Shown: one piece after another, positions 9,063-18,758 of the stretch
Numbering within the stretch: the stretch's first letter is position 1
How the letters are laid out: each line of letters opens with the position of its first letter
Assembly (NCBI RefSeq): GCF_019049655.1
Contig: NZ_JAFMOX010000049.1
Coordinates: 1 to 64,000 of the forward strand
Direction: 5' to 3'
Length of the DNA: 64,000 nt
Source of the DNA: Rahnella rivi
GTDB lineage: Bacteria; Pseudomonadota; Gammaproteobacteria; Enterobacterales; Enterobacteriaceae
Translations under genes and position numbers: made by a program
Notes under the pieces: model-generated
Seen by the model: the letters and a program-made list of their open reading frames with translations, nothing else
What the model was told of the DNA's origin: nothing
The model's database searches: none

Positions 9063-10463
9063 ATGCAACAGCACTCACATTTTGATGCCATCATCATTGG
9101 CTCAGGCCCTGGCGGAGAAGGCGCCGCGATGGGACTGGTTAAACAAGGCGCCAGAGTTGCTGTCATCGAACGCTATAACAACGTCGGTGGCGGTTGTACA
9201 CACTGGGGCACCATCCCTTCCAAAGCACTGCGTCACGCCGTTAGCAGAATCATCGAATTTAACCAAAATCCGCTCTACAGCGATAATTCCCGCACAATGA
9301 GCTCCAGTTTCCCGGATATCTTGCGCCATGCGGATTCTGTCATTAACCAGCAAACCCTTATGCGCCAGGGTTTCTATGAAAGAAACCAGTGCCAGCTGTT
9401 TTCCGGCGACGCCAGTTTTGTCGATGCCAATACCATCAGCATCCGCTACGCCGACGGCACGCATGAACAGATTACCGCTGACAACATCGTCATCGCCTGT
9501 GGCTCGCGCCCTTACCGCCCGGCCAACGTCGATTTTGGTCATCCGCGCATTTATGACAGCGATTTAATCCTCGAACTCAGCCACGAGCCCCGCCACGTCA
9601 TTATCTACGGTGCGGGTGTTATCGGCTGCGAATATGCGTCGATCTTCCGCGGTCTGAACGTCAAAGTGGATCTGATCAACACCCGTGATCGCCTGCTGTC
9701 ATTCCTTGATCAGGAAATGTCAGACGCGCTTTCTTATCACTTCTGGAATAACGGCGTCGTTATCCGCCACAACGAAGAGTTCGAGAAGATTGAAGGCGTG
9801 GAAGATGGGGTGATCATGCACCTGAAATCCGGTAAGAAAGTGAAAGCCGACGCCCTGCTTTACGCTAACGGACGCACCGGCAACACCGACAAGCTCGGTC
9901 TGGAAAACATCGGTCTGGAAGCTGACAGTCGTGGTCTGCTGAAAGTGAACAGCATGTATCAGACCGCACTGTCGCATATTTATGCCGTCGGTGATGTGAT
10001 TGGTTACCCAAGTCTGGCTTCCGCGGCTTACGATCAGGGGCGCATTGCCGCACAGGCGATGATCCAGGGCGAAGCCAAAGTACATCTGATCGAAAACATT
10101 CCGACCGGCATTTACACCATTCCGGAGATCAGTTCGGTGGGTAAAACCGAGCAGGAACTGACGTCGATGAAAGTGCCGTACGAAGTAGGCCGTGCACAGT
10201 TCAAACATCTGGCCCGTGCACAAATCGCCGGGATGAACGTGGGCAGCCTGAAATTACTGTTCCACCGTGAAACCAAGGAAATCCTTGGTATTCACTGTTT
10301 CGGTGAGCGTGCGGCTGAAATCATCCACATCGGACAGGCCATCATGGAACAGAAAGGCGAAGGTAATACTATCGAGTATTTCGTCAATACCACCTTCAAC
10401 TATCCGACCATGGCAGAAGCCTATCGCGTGGCAGCACTTAACGGATTAAACCGCCTTTTTTAA
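9063..10463 (+). CDS. sthA: Soluble pyridine nucleotide transhydrogenase SthA
   Basis: FAD-dependent cytoplasmic enzyme transferring hydride from NADPH to NAD+, balancing the two pools. It has 466 residues, as in E. coli. It shows the N-terminal FAD motif [12 protein letters not shown], the [13 protein letters not shown] segment in place of the redox disulfide of related reductases, a second Rossmann motif [13 protein letters not shown] and the C-terminal dimer domain. I chose the ATG at 9063 by homologue length; a frame-open ATG exists 30 bases earlier. It is convergent with oxyR, overlapping by 18 bases. Confidence 0.96.
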   Translation: MQQHSHFDAIIIGSGPGGEGAAMGLVKQGARVAVIERYNNVGGGCTHWGTIPSKALRHAVSRIIEFNQNPLYSDNSRTMSSSFPDILRHADSVINQQTLMRQGFYERNQCQLFSGDASFVDANTISIRYADGTHEQITADNIVIACGSRPYRPANVDFGHPRIYDSDLILELSHEPRHVIIYGAGVIGCEYASIFRGLNVKVDLINTRDRLLSFLDQEMSDALSYHFWNNGVVIRHNEEFEKIEGVEDGVIMHLKSGKKVKADALLYANGRTGNTDKLGLENIGLEADSRGLLKVNSMYQTALSHIYAVGDVIGYPSLASAAYDQGRIAAQAMIQGEAKVHLIENIPTGIYTIPEISSVGKTEQELTSMKVPYEVGRAQFKHLARAQIAGMNVGSLKLLFHRETKEILGIHCFGERAAEIIHIGQAIMEQKGEGNTIEYFVNTTFNYPTMAEAYRVAALNGLNRLF

Positions 10464-11369
10464 CGCGGCGGCGCTATCCCAGTAAGCCTGCATGTGCTCT
10501 TTAATGGCTTCGGCCAGCTGTTCGTAACGCCCGCGCAGTGGCGAACCGGGACGATAAACCAGCGCAATCGTACGGCGCGGTTCCGGTTTGTCACACGTCA
10601 GATAAGTCACCCCATCACGGCTGCGCTCACGCGGTACGGCCAGTGAAGGCAGCAGCGTAATCCCGCTTCCTGCCGCCACCATGTTTCGCAGAGTTTCCAG
10701 ACTGGTGGCGCGGAAGTGGGTATCTTCATCGGCACCCGCCTGGAAGCAGAATCCGAGTGCCTGATCACGCAGACAGTGGCCGTCTTCCAGCATCAGCAAT
10801 TTTTCACCCGCCAGATCGGCCATCGCCACGCGATCGCGGGATGCCCACGGATGATCGTCGTAGATCGCCAGCTTCATCGGCTCGTCAAACAGCGGCACTT
10901 CGATAAACGCTTCGCTCTCTTTTACCAGCGCCAGAATGGCACAATCGAGCTTCCCGCTGTCGAGTTGCGCCAGCAACTGATGGGTTTGCGCTTCGTGCAG
11001 GTACATCTCCAGCTTTGGAAAGGTTTTGTGCAGGGTAGGGATAATTTGCGGCAGCAGGTACGGCCCGACAGTCGGGATAAGACCGATGTGCATCGGCCCT
11101 GACATCGCTTCCCCCTGCTGACTCGCCATCTCTTTGAGCACTTTTACTTCACGCAAGACCGTGCGGGCCTGATCGACAAGTAATAAACCGGCCTGAGTGA
11201 ACAGCACTTTACGGCTGGTTCTTTCCAGCAACATGACGCCAAGCTCATCTTCAAGCTTACGGATTTGCCCGCTCAGCGTAGGCTGACTGACGTGGCAGGA
11301 ATCTGCGGCGCGGCGGAAGTGGCGGAACTCAGCCAGTGCTACCAGATACTCTAAATCACGAATGTTCAT
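10446..11369 (-). CDS. oxyR: Hydrogen peroxide sensor/regulator OxyR
   Basis: LysR-type regulator that switches on peroxide defences when a disulfide forms. The HTH is at residues 18-38 ([20 protein letters not shown]), and the two redox cysteines are at exactly the E. coli positions, C199 (DGHC) and C208 (GFC). It has 307 residues (E. coli 305). The divergent partner is a hybrid peroxiredoxin with ATAG/CTAT repeats between them, so OxyR probably controls both its own gene and that one. Its 3' end overlaps sthA. Confidence 0.97.
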   Translation of the reverse strand: MNIRDLEYLVALAEFRHFRRAADSCHVSQPTLSGQIRKLEDELGVMLLERTSRKVLFTQAGLLLVDQARTVLREVKVLKEMASQQGEAMSGPMHIGLIPTVGPYLLPQIIPTLHKTFPKLEMYLHEAQTHQLLAQLDSGKLDCAILALVKESEAFIEVPLFDEPMKLAIYDDHPWASRDRVAMADLAGEKLLMLEDGHCLRDQALGFCFQAGADEDTHFRATSLETLRNMVAAGSGITLLPSLAVPRERSRDGVTYLTCDKPEPRRTIALVYRPGSPLRGRYEQLAEAIKEHMQAYWDSAAALKKAV

Positions 11370-11398
11370 TTTTCCCCCAATCCCTCATAGGCAATGCG

Positions 11399-11445
11399 AT
11401 AGCCGTTAACGATAGATAAGATAGCAACCAACGATTATATCTATC
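11399..11445. promoter_or_regulatory. Candidate OxyR operator between oxyR and the hybrid peroxiredoxin
   Basis: GATAG, GATAG, GATAG and CTATC elements lie near 11398, 11411, 11420 and 11441, at spacings close to one helical turn. This resembles the OxyR pattern of four ATAG/CTAT contacts, but the spacing is imperfect. Position between divergent genes fits autorepression plus activation. Confidence 0.55.
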
Positions 11446-11529
11446 AACCACAATCGTTAATAATGCCCCCCATCGAAACGGCACCGCCGTAAAAATTATC
11501 CATTTCATAGATTAATTAAGAGGTTATTC

Positions 11530-12291
11530 ATGTTTGCAAGCCAGGAAGGGAAGCAGGTTCCACACGTTACTTTTCATACCCGTCAGGGCGACAAATGGGT
11601 AGATCTCACCACTGACGAGCTGTTTAAAAATAAAACAGTGATTCTCTTTTCACTGCCGGGTGCCTTTACCCCGACCTGTTCATCCAGCCATCTGCCGCGT
11701 TACAACGAGCTGGCTCCGGTGTTCAAAAGCCACGGCGTAGACAGCATTCTGTGCGTTTCCGTGAATGACACCTTTGTGATGAACGCGTGGAAAGCGGAAC
11801 AAAGCGCCGCCAACATTACCTTCATTCCGGACGGTAACGGTGAATTCACCAAAGGAATGAACATGCTGGTCGAGAAAGCCGATTTAGGTTTCGGTCCGCG
11901 TTCATGGCGTTATTCCATGCTGGTTCGTAACGGCGTGGTCGAGAAAATGTTCGTTGAGCCAAACAAACCGGGCGACCCGTTTGAAGTGTCTGATGCTGAC
12001 ACCATGCTGAAATACCTGGCACCAGAATATAAAGTGCAGGAATCCGTCTCCGTGTTCACTAAACCGGGCTGTCCGTTCTGTGCCAAAGCCAAACAGATGT
12101 TGCAGGAACGCGGTATTCAGTACGAAGAAATTGTATTAGGTAAAGACGCCACTACCGTCAGCCTGCGCGCCGTGACCGGCCGTGCGACAGTGCCGCAAGT
12201 CTTTATCGGTGGACGCCACATCGGGGGAAGTGACGACCTGGAGGTTTACCTCCATTCAGAAACTGAAGAAGTGTGTGCCGTGGCACAATAA
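11530..12291 (+). CDS. Hybrid peroxiredoxin 5-glutaredoxin (glutathione-dependent peroxidase)
   Basis: Cytoplasmic peroxidase with two fused domains. Residues 1-165 form a Prx5/AhpE-like thioredoxin fold with the peroxidatic Cys50 in [15 protein letters not shown]; residues 172-245 form a glutaredoxin with the redox motif CPFC (C181, C184) and [14 protein letters not shown]. The fusion lets glutathione recycle the peroxidatic cysteine directly, as characterised for the Haemophilus influenzae hybrid (241 residues). This protein is 253 residues with an extra C-terminal cysteine (EEVCAVAQ). The start has an AGAGG ribosome site. It is divergent from oxyR and ends in a strong terminator. Confidence 0.93.
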   Translation: MFASQEGKQVPHVTFHTRQGDKWVDLTTDELFKNKTVILFSLPGAFTPTCSSSHLPRYNELAPVFKSHGVDSILCVSVNDTFVMNAWKAEQSAANITFIPDGNGEFTKGMNMLVEKADLGFGPRSWRYSMLVRNGVVEKMFVEPNKPGDPFEVSDADTMLKYLAPEYKVQESVSVFTKPGCPFCAKAKQMLQERGIQYEEIVLGKDATTVSLRAVTGRATVPQVFIGGRHIGGSDDLEVYLHSETEEVCAVAQ

Positions 12292-12375
12292 TTTTCGACA
12301 GCCATTGATTGTAAGAAGTAAGACAAGAAATCCCTGCATTACCAACAATAAGCAAGTATGACTACGTGAACTTTC

Positions 12376-12402
12376 GGCGGACCCTGGGTCCGCCTTTTTT
12401 TA
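12376..12402 (+). terminator. Terminator after the hybrid peroxiredoxin
   Basis: Hairpin GGCGGACCC-T-GGGTCCGCC followed by TTTTTTTATT on the plus strand, 85 bases after the stop codon: a canonical intrinsic terminator. Confidence 0.9.
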
Positions 12403-12404
12403 TT

Positions 12405-12431
12405 GCATCTTCCCTTCAGAAGGGAAGATGC
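12405..12431. repeat. 12-bp-stem palindrome at the 3' end of argH
   Basis: GCATCTTCCCTT and its exact complement AAGGGAAGATGC are separated by three bases, six bases beyond the argH stop. There is no T run after it on the minus strand, so it is more likely an mRNA 3'-end stabiliser than a simple terminator. Its core resembles the palindrome after metL. Confidence 0.6.
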
Positions 12432-12437
12432 TCAGGT

Positions 12438-13814
12438 TTACAAGCCCAAACGCGCTTTCGCATCAGCAATCGCCAGCGCGACCTGCTGCGGAGAAACACC
12501 GCCTTTGGCGGCACGTTTGTCGAGGCAGGATTGCAGTTCGAGAATGGCGTAAACGTCATCGCCGATCGTGCTGCTGAATTTCTGCAAATCTGCCAGCGGC
12601 AATTCTTCCAGCGCTTTGCCCTGATGAATCGCTTCGACGACCGCTTCACCCACAATATGGTGCGCCTCACGGAACGGAACGCCTTTGGCGACCAGATAAT
12701 CCGCCAGTTCGGTGGAGTTGGCATAGCCTTGCTGCGCAGCTTCTTTGGCACGCGGGCGTTTCACCTGAATACCGTCCAGCACCAGCGATGCCATGTTCAG
12801 GCAATCCATCCAGGTGTCGAGCGCGTCGAACAGCCCTTCTTTATCTTCCTGCATGTCTTTGTTGTACGCCAGCGGCAGACCTTTCATGGTCATCATCATG
12901 CCGGTCAGCGCGCCTTGCACGCGGCCACATTTGCCACGGATCAGTTCCAGCGCGTCCGGGTTTTTCTTCTGCGGCATCAGGGAGGAACCCGACGTCACGC
13001 GGTCGGACAAATCGATAAACGCCGCTTCACCGGTGTTGAAGAAGATCAGGTCTTCGGCGAAACGGGAAAGATGCACCATGCTGATGGCCGCGTTAGAAAG
13101 CAGTTCCAGCACGTGGTCGCGGTCGGACACGCTGTCGAGGCTGTTACGGGTTGCTGATGCAAAACCTAACCAGCCAGCCAGTTGTTCGCGATCCATCGGA
13201 TAGGCGGTACCCGCCAGTGCGCCACAACCCAGCGGGCTGACGTCCAGACGGGTCAGGGTATCTTTCAGGCGGCTTTCATCACGCGCCAGCATTTCCACGT
13301 ACGCCATGCACCAGTGCGCAAAGGTCACCGGCTGGGCGCGTTGCAGGTGGGTATAACCCGGCATCACGGCGTCCTGATTGGCTTCTGCCGTGGCGACCAG
13401 CGCCTGCTGTAAATGATGCAGCGCCTCGCCCAGTTCAACCACCTGCGCTTTGCACCACAGTTTGATGTCGGTCGCGACCTGATCATTACGGCTGCGGCCG
13501 GTATGCAGTTTTTTGCCAAGATTACCGACTTTGTCGATCAGCTTCCCTTCGACCCAGCTGTGAATGTCTTCGGCATCGCTGGCTAAAATAGCGCGGGGAT
13601 TGGCACGGACTTCTTCCAGCAGCACGGTCAGCGCGTCTTCCAGCTGGATCTGCTCGTCAGCCGTTAAAACGTTGACGGTCACCAGTGCTTTGGACCAGGC
13701 CACTGAGCCCACGATATCCTGCTCTGCCAGCCGGTAGTCAAAACGCAGTGAGTCATTCAGTTCTTTAAACCGTTGATCCGCTGCCTGTGTAAAACGTCCG
13801 CCCCAAAGTGCCAT
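12438..13814 (-). CDS. argH: Argininosuccinate lyase ArgH
   Basis: Last step of arginine synthesis: argininosuccinate to arginine and fumarate. It has 458 residues (E. coli 457) and shows the fumarase/aspartase superfamily signature [12 protein letters not shown] near residue 282 with the catalytic Ser loop, plus [13 protein letters not shown] near 106. It is the last gene of argCBGH on this strand, 74 bases after argG, with a palindrome in the gap. The start follows an AGGAG-type site (TTCAGGAGCAGGAAA). Confidence 0.97.
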   Translation of the reverse strand: MALWGGRFTQAADQRFKELNDSLRFDYRLAEQDIVGSVAWSKALVTVNVLTADEQIQLEDALTVLLEEVRANPRAILASDAEDIHSWVEGKLIDKVGNLGKKLHTGRSRNDQVATDIKLWCKAQVVELGEALHHLQQALVATAEANQDAVMPGYTHLQRAQPVTFAHWCMAYVEMLARDESRLKDTLTRLDVSPLGCGALAGTAYPMDREQLAGWLGFASATRNSLDSVSDRDHVLELLSNAAISMVHLSRFAEDLIFFNTGEAAFIDLSDRVTSGSSLMPQKKNPDALELIRGKCGRVQGALTGMMMTMKGLPLAYNKDMQEDKEGLFDALDTWMDCLNMASLVLDGIQVKRPRAKEAAQQGYANSTELADYLVAKGVPFREAHHIVGEAVVEAIHQGKALEELPLADLQKFSSTIGDDVYAILELQSCLDKRAAKGGVSPQQVALAIADAKARLGL

Positions 13815-13841
13815 TTTCCTGCTCCTGAAATGTTATGCAAA

Positions 13842-13863
13842 AGGGCGCAGCATGCTGCGCCCT
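13842..13863. repeat. 22-bp perfect palindrome between argG and argH
   Basis: AGGGCGCAGCA-TGCTGCGCCCT is a perfect 22-base palindrome inside the argG-argH gap. No T run follows on the transcribed strand. It could be an RNase-resistant hairpin that sets relative argG/argH mRNA levels, or a protein-binding site; function is unknown. Confidence 0.7.
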
Positions 13864-13888
13864 GTTATCAATCCGACAAACCCTGCGC

Positions 13889-15112
13889 TTATTGTTTTTT
13901 CTTTTCGTTCAAAGCACGAATGCGTGAAGACAGAGAGAACAGACGGATGAAGCCGCCCGCGTGGCTGTGATCGTACACTTCGTCTTCGCCGAAGGTCGCG
14001 AACTCTTCCGAATACATGCTGTTTGGCGATTGTTTCTGAATCGCTGTCGCAGTGCCTTTGTAGAGTTTGATCACCACTTCACCGTTAACGTCTTGCGCCA
14101 GGGAATCCGTGGCTGCCTGAATAGATTCACGCAGCGGTGCGAACCAGCGACCATCGTACACCACGTAGGACATTTCGTGGCCGAGCTGCTCACGCCATTT
14201 GAAGCTGTCGCGATCCAGCACCAGTTGCTCAACGCCACGCAGCGCAGCCATCATGATGGTGCCTCCTGGCGTTTCGTAGCAACCGCGGGATTTAATGCCC
14301 ACCAGACGGTTTTCCACGATATCGATACGACCAATGCCGTGTTTCACGCCCAGTACGTTCAGCGCTTCAAGGCACTGGAACGGGCTCAGTTCGACGCCGT
14401 TAACGGCAACAACTTCACCTTTAGCCACTTTCACGGTCACCGTTTCAGCCTGATCCGGTGCGTCTTCCGGCGCAACAGTCCATGCCCAGCAATCTTTGTT
14501 TGCTGCATTCCACGGGCTTTCCAGCACGCCGCCTTCGGTGGAAATGTGCCATGCGTTTTCGTCACGGCTGTAGATTTTTTCGAGAGACGCGGTGGTCGGG
14601 ATATTACGTTCTTTCAGGTAATCCAGCAGCGCTTCACGGGAACGTAAGTCCCACTCACGCCACGGAGCGACCACTTTCAGCTGTGGTGCCAGCGCGGTGT
14701 ACGTCGTTTCGAAACGCACCTGGTCGTTACCTTTACCTGTCGCGCCGTGGCACAGGGCATCGGCACCCACTTTCAGCGCCAGTTCAACCTGAGCTTTAGC
14801 AATCAACGGACGTGCCATTGACGTCCCCAGCAGGTAGCTGCCTTCGTACAGTGCGCCGGATTTCAGCACCGGATACACGTAGTCTTTGATGAACTCTTCA
14901 CGCAGGTCAACCACGTGGCATTCAGATGCACCGGTACGCAGCGCTTTTTGTTCGATGCCTTCCAGATCGGCACGTTCCTGACCGATATCAGCCACGAACG
15001 CGACCACTTCGCAGTCGCCATAGTTTTCTTTCAGCCATGGAATGATCGCTGAGGTGTCCAGACCGCCGGAGTAAGCCAGAACAATTTTCTTAATGCCTTG
15101 AGTTGCTGCCAT
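13889..15112 (-). CDS. argG: Argininosuccinate synthase ArgG (short class)
   Basis: ATP-dependent joining of citrulline and aspartate. The 407-residue enzyme shows the N-terminal PP-loop ATP motif [15 protein letters not shown] near residue 12 and GHGA-type segment [15 protein letters not shown] near 115. It belongs to the roughly 400-residue class common in bacteria and differs from the roughly 447-residue E. coli enzyme. Unlike in E. coli, where argG is unlinked, it sits inside the arg cluster. I chose the ATG at 15112 (MAATQGIKK) with a GGAAATC ribosome site; a frame-open ATG lies 24 bases upstream. Confidence 0.96.
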   Translation of the reverse strand: MAATQGIKKIVLAYSGGLDTSAIIPWLKENYGDCEVVAFVADIGQERADLEGIEQKALRTGASECHVVDLREEFIKDYVYPVLKSGALYEGSYLLGTSMARPLIAKAQVELALKVGADALCHGATGKGNDQVRFETTYTALAPQLKVVAPWREWDLRSREALLDYLKERNIPTTASLEKIYSRDENAWHISTEGGVLESPWNAANKDCWAWTVAPEDAPDQAETVTVKVAKGEVVAVNGVELSPFQCLEALNVLGVKHGIGRIDIVENRLVGIKSRGCYETPGGTIMMAALRGVEQLVLDRDSFKWREQLGHEMSYVVYDGRWFAPLRESIQAATDSLAQDVNGEVVIKLYKGTATAIQKQSPNSMYSEEFATFGEDEVYDHSHAGGFIRLFSLSSRIRALNEKKKQ

Positions 15113-15171
15113 GATGATTTCCTTCAAAAAATTCAATTAATCCAATGGGTTTTAAACGTGTCGATAGTGAA

Positions 15172-15945
15172 CTACGCCAGAATGCGTGTTCCGATCGCGA
15201 CGCCGTTAAACAGTGCCGGCAATTGCTCGGCGTGACGCCAGCTGGCGATATCAACCGGACGTCCGAGAGAACGTGCGGCGTCCAGCGCAGCGTGAACTTT
15301 GACGATCATGCCGTCGGTGATGATGCCCTGATCGATCAGCTGTTCAGCACGTTCCGCGCTCATTTCAGGAATACGCTGACCTTTGCCGTCGAGGATACCG
15401 CTGACGTCTGACAGCAGAATCAAATCTGCGCCCAGCGTGGCGGCCAGCGCCGTCGCCGCCTGATCGGCGTTGACGTTCATCAGCTCACCGGTTGCGGTGA
15501 TGCCGATGGAGCTGACAATCGGCAGATAGCCTGCGTCGGTCAGCGTCGTGATTAGCGCCGGATTACCCGCTTCGGCTTTACCGACGAAGCCCAGAGATTC
15601 ATCCAGCTGGGTCACGCTGACCGTACCGCCGTCGGCCAGAGACAGGCCGACCGCGTTAATGTGATTTTTGACCGCCCACGCCAGCAGCGTTTTGTTGGCG
15701 CTCCCGGCGAGTGCACCGGTAATAATATCAATCTGGTCGGCTGGCGTGACGCGCAGACCGGCCTTCTTTACCACCGGCAGATTCAGCTTTTTCATCAGCT
15801 CATCCACCAGGCAGCCGCCACCGTGGACGATGACCAGCGGGCGCTGATATTCCTGACGATAAGCGACGACCGCCATGAACAGACGCTCAAGCGCTTCTTC
15901 ATTATCCAGCAACACACCACCCAATTTGATGACTAACGGATTCAT
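15172..15945 (-). CDS. argB: Acetylglutamate kinase ArgB
   Basis: Phosphorylates N-acetylglutamate, the second step of the acetylated ornithine route. It has 257 residues, as in E. coli. It shows the amino-acid-kinase glycine motifs [13 protein letters not shown] at the N terminus and [12 protein letters not shown] near residue 41, and [16 protein letters not shown] near 178. It lies between argC (131-base gap) and argG (59-base gap) in one operon. Confidence 0.97.
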   Translation of the reverse strand: MNPLVIKLGGVLLDNEEALERLFMAVVAYRQEYQRPLVIVHGGGCLVDELMKKLNLPVVKKAGLRVTPADQIDIITGALAGSANKTLLAWAVKNHINAVGLSLADGGTVSVTQLDESLGFVGKAEAGNPALITTLTDAGYLPIVSSIGITATGELMNVNADQAATALAATLGADLILLSDVSGILDGKGQRIPEMSAERAEQLIDQGIITDGMIVKVHAALDAARSLGRPVDIASWRHAEQLPALFNGVAIGTRILA

Positions 15946-16076
15946 AGCTGTTTACGCCCCGACCGGTTGATTATGTTAATTAATAACAATACGTTTAATT
16001 TAATCTAACATCCCTGCGCATCTGAATAAACGCTCAGGGACGGTTGTTTTCTGTTTACTGACAATCTAACTGATTG

Positions 16077-17081
16077 TTAAAGCAGTGATTGCGTCTCAGG
16101 GAAACCGAAACGGATATTCATACACTGCACCGCCTGCGCCGACGCGCCTTTCAGCACGTTGTCTTCCGTCGCCACCACAATCAGATGTTCACCTTTCACT
16201 GCAAAGCCAATGTCACAGAACGGCAATCCGACCACGTCTTTCAGCGCCGGAACGCCTTTGGTGTAAAGACGCACCAGCGGTTTATCGTGATACGCATTGT
16301 GGAAGGCTTCCGCCACGTCCTGCTCCGTCACACCCGCGTTCAGACGGCAGGTGATGGTCGCCAGAATACCGCGTGGGAAGTTACCCAGATGCGGAGTGAA
16401 AATGACCGGCACGCCGAGATGCTCTGCGATTTCAGGCTGATGACGGTGGCTGAAAAGTTTGTAAGGTTGCAGGCTGACTTCGCAGAAGCTGTTGCCGAGC
16501 GTGGCTTTACGGCCTGCGCCGCTGACGCCGCTGGTCGCGTTAATCACCGGCCACTGGCTGTCATTGAGCAAACCGTTTTCGATAAGTGGTTTCAGCGCCA
16601 GCTGTGACGCCGTCGGGTAACAACCCGGCACGGCAATCAGCTGCGCGTCTTTCAGTTTGTCTGCCTGCCATTCGGCCAGGCCGTACACGGCGCTGTCGAG
16701 CAAATCGAGGTGCTGATGCTCAAAGCCGTAGAATTCGGTGTAAAACTCAGGTTTGCTGACGCGAAAGGCACCGGACAGGTCAAACACCACACAACCGGCC
16801 GCCAGAAACTGCGGCGCCAGATCGTGGCTGACTTCATGCGCGGTCGCCAGAAACACGACATCGACACCTTTTGCCGCACCGGCAACATCCGTCAGCGGCA
16901 AAACAGGCAGATCGACAATACCTTTTAATTGAGGATGCAAATCAGAAAGCAATTTTCCTGCATCTGCACTTTGCGCTGAAACCGTTAAACCGGTTATGTT
17001 CATATGTGGGTGGCGATTCAGGTAAGCAGCGAGTTCAGCTCCGGCATAGCCTGTGGCACCAACAATCAGCGTATTCAACAT
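16077..17081 (-). CDS. argC: N-acetyl-gamma-glutamyl-phosphate reductase ArgC
   Basis: NADPH-dependent reduction of acetylglutamyl phosphate to the semialdehyde. Its 334 residues equal the E. coli length. The NADP motif [14 protein letters not shown] lies at residues 8-21 and the catalytic cysteine segment is [13 protein letters not shown] near 154. It is the first gene of argCBGH, divergent from argE across a 224-base control region with ARG boxes. Confidence 0.97.
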   Translation of the reverse strand: MLNTLIVGATGYAGAELAAYLNRHPHMNITGLTVSAQSADAGKLLSDLHPQLKGIVDLPVLPLTDVAGAAKGVDVVFLATAHEVSHDLAPQFLAAGCVVFDLSGAFRVSKPEFYTEFYGFEHQHLDLLDSAVYGLAEWQADKLKDAQLIAVPGCYPTASQLALKPLIENGLLNDSQWPVINATSGVSGAGRKATLGNSFCEVSLQPYKLFSHRHQPEIAEHLGVPVIFTPHLGNFPRGILATITCRLNAGVTEQDVAEAFHNAYHDKPLVRLYTKGVPALKDVVGLPFCDIGFAVKGEHLIVVATEDNVLKGASAQAVQCMNIRFGFPETQSLL

Positions 17082-17242
17082 AGGGTCTGTTCACCTTCTC
17101 AACTTATCTGTATGGCTTTGCGATACAGGGACTTCAACAGGTAACAGGTGGTCACCGCGTTGTACGCCGCTCACCCGCGAGATTCAGCCGTGTCGTTTTG
17201 ACTAACGCGGAATTTTTTCCGGTTTCCTTACGCGCTGGCTTA

Positions 17243-17281
17243 TTGTATTTTTATTCACAATTATTGCATGAATATGAATAC
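17243..17281. promoter_or_regulatory. Tandem ARG boxes (ArgR operator) for argCBGH and argE
   Basis: Two 18-base ARG boxes three bases apart: TTGTATTTTTATTCACAA (17243-17260) and TTGCATGAATATGAATAC (17264-17281), each matching the WNTGNATWWWWATNCANW pattern well. The second ends 24 bases before the argE start. Hexameric ArgR with arginine binds such pairs and would repress both divergent units. Confidence 0.88.
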
Positions 17282-17305
17282 TACCCTAACTAAAGGCTGT
17301 CAACA

Positions 17306-18457
17306 GTGAAGATGAAATTACCTCCTTTTATTGAGCTCTACCGGGCGTTAATCGCAACCCCTTCCATCAGCGCAACCGATGCGGCTTTGGACCAGAGCAA
17401 TGAAACGCTAATCAACTTACTGGCAGGCTGGTTCGGCGATTTAGGCTTTAAGGTTGAAGTGCAACCTGTTCCGGGAACCCGAAACAAATTCAATATGTTA
17501 GCCAGCACTGGCGAAGGCGCTGGCGGTTTACTGCTGGCCGGTCATACCGACACCGTGCCGTTTGATGATGGCCGCTGGACGCGCGATCCTTTCACCCTGA
17601 CCGAGCATGAAAATAAGCTCTACGGTTTGGGTACCGCCGATATGAAAGGTTTCTTCGCCTTTATCCTCGATTCACTGCGCGACGTCGATCTCACCAAACT
17701 GACTAAACCGCTGTATATCTTAGCGACCGCCGATGAAGAAACGACCATGGCCGGTGCGAGCTATTTTTCCCAAAATGCCAAAATCCGTCCTGACTGCGCC
17801 ATCATCGGCGAACCGACGTCACTCAAGCCCGTTCGTGCGCACAAAGGGCATTTATCAAACGCCATTCGTATCACCGGCCAGTCCGGTCATTCCAGCGATC
17901 CGGCGCGCGGCGTGAACGCGATTGAACTGATGCATGAGTCGATTACCCATTTAATGACCCTGCGCAATACCCTGAAAACGCGTTACAACCACAGTGGTTT
18001 CGTGATCCCGTACCCGACCATGAATTTTGGTTACATCAACGGCGGCGATGCGCCAAACCGTATTTGCGCCTGCTGCGAAATGCATATGGATATCCGTCCG
18101 TTACCCGGCCTGACGCTGTCCGAAATCAACGGCCTGCTAAATGAGGCGCTGGAGCCGGTGAGTCAGCGTTGGCCCGGCCGTCTGGTGGTTGAGGAACTGC
18201 ATCCGCCGATCCCGGGATATGAATGCCCGCCGGATCATCCGCTGGTGCAGGTGGTTGAGAAGTTGCTGGGCGTGGAAACCGAAATCGTTAACTACTGCAC
18301 GGAAGCTCCCTTTATTCAGGAGTTGTGCCCGACGCTGGTGCTGGGTCCGGGTTCAATCGATCAGGCACATCAGCCAGATGAATATATCGATACCGCGTTC
18401 ATTAAACCGACACGCGAGTTGATCACTCAGGTTGTGCATCACTTCTGTTATCACTGA
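17306..18457 (+). CDS. argE: Acetylornithine deacetylase ArgE
   Basis: Zinc metallo-deacetylase releasing ornithine from N-acetylornithine. It has 383 residues, as in E. coli. It shows M20 family metal and catalytic segments [12 protein letters not shown] near residue 77, [14 protein letters not shown] near 107 and DEETTMAG near 143. The start appears to be GTG (17306-17308), giving [11 protein letters not shown], colinear with the E. coli N terminus; an ATG two codons later is an alternative. ARG boxes lie immediately upstream. Confidence 0.96.
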   Translation: MKMKLPPFIELYRALIATPSISATDAALDQSNETLINLLAGWFGDLGFKVEVQPVPGTRNKFNMLASTGEGAGGLLLAGHTDTVPFDDGRWTRDPFTLTEHENKLYGLGTADMKGFFAFILDSLRDVDLTKLTKPLYILATADEETTMAGASYFSQNAKIRPDCAIIGEPTSLKPVRAHKGHLSNAIRITGQSGHSSDPARGVNAIELMHESITHLMTLRNTLKTRYNHSGFVIPYPTMNFGYINGGDAPNRICACCEMHMDIRPLPGLTLSEINGLLNEALEPVSQRWPGRLVVEELHPPIPGYECPPDHPLVQVVEKLLGVETEIVNYCTEAPFIQELCPTLVLGPGSIDQAHQPDEYIDTAFIKPTRELITQVVHHFCYH

Positions 18458-18487
18458 TCCTGAATCAGGGTTGATGAACAAACAATC

Positions 18488-18512
18488 AGGGCGCTCAGGG
18501 GCGCCCTTTGCT
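18488..18512 (+). terminator. Probable argE terminator; ppc upstream region
   Basis: Hairpin AGGGCGC-TCAGGG-GCGCCCT followed by a short TTTG, 31 bases after the argE stop. The T run is weak. The remaining gap to 18758 (301 bases between argE and ppc) is A/T-rich near the ppc start and must hold its promoter; I see no convincing -35/-10 pair. Confidence 0.55.
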
Positions 18513-18758
18513 ACTGTACAAATCAGGTCAGCAAACGTGGATTAGCCAAACTGATATCGTCGCTGATGTAATTAAATTTCAGCGACATTGCCAAAAAGAC
18601 CATTTTTCACGTGAGTGATCGGGGGTTTTTGGGTTAAAACAAGTGCTGCTTTTAAAAAGTGTGGCCAGGTTGGCAGGGTGAACGGGGCAAGAATGCCTGA
18701 CGGGTGAAAGTTATTTACAGAATATAAAAATTAAACGAGAGAACGGGTCAGAGGTGAT

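Noticed and set aside
15990..16050. Hairpin between argC and argB (CCCTG...CAGGG)
   Set aside because: The stem is only about five bases with a long loop; not distinguishable from chance.
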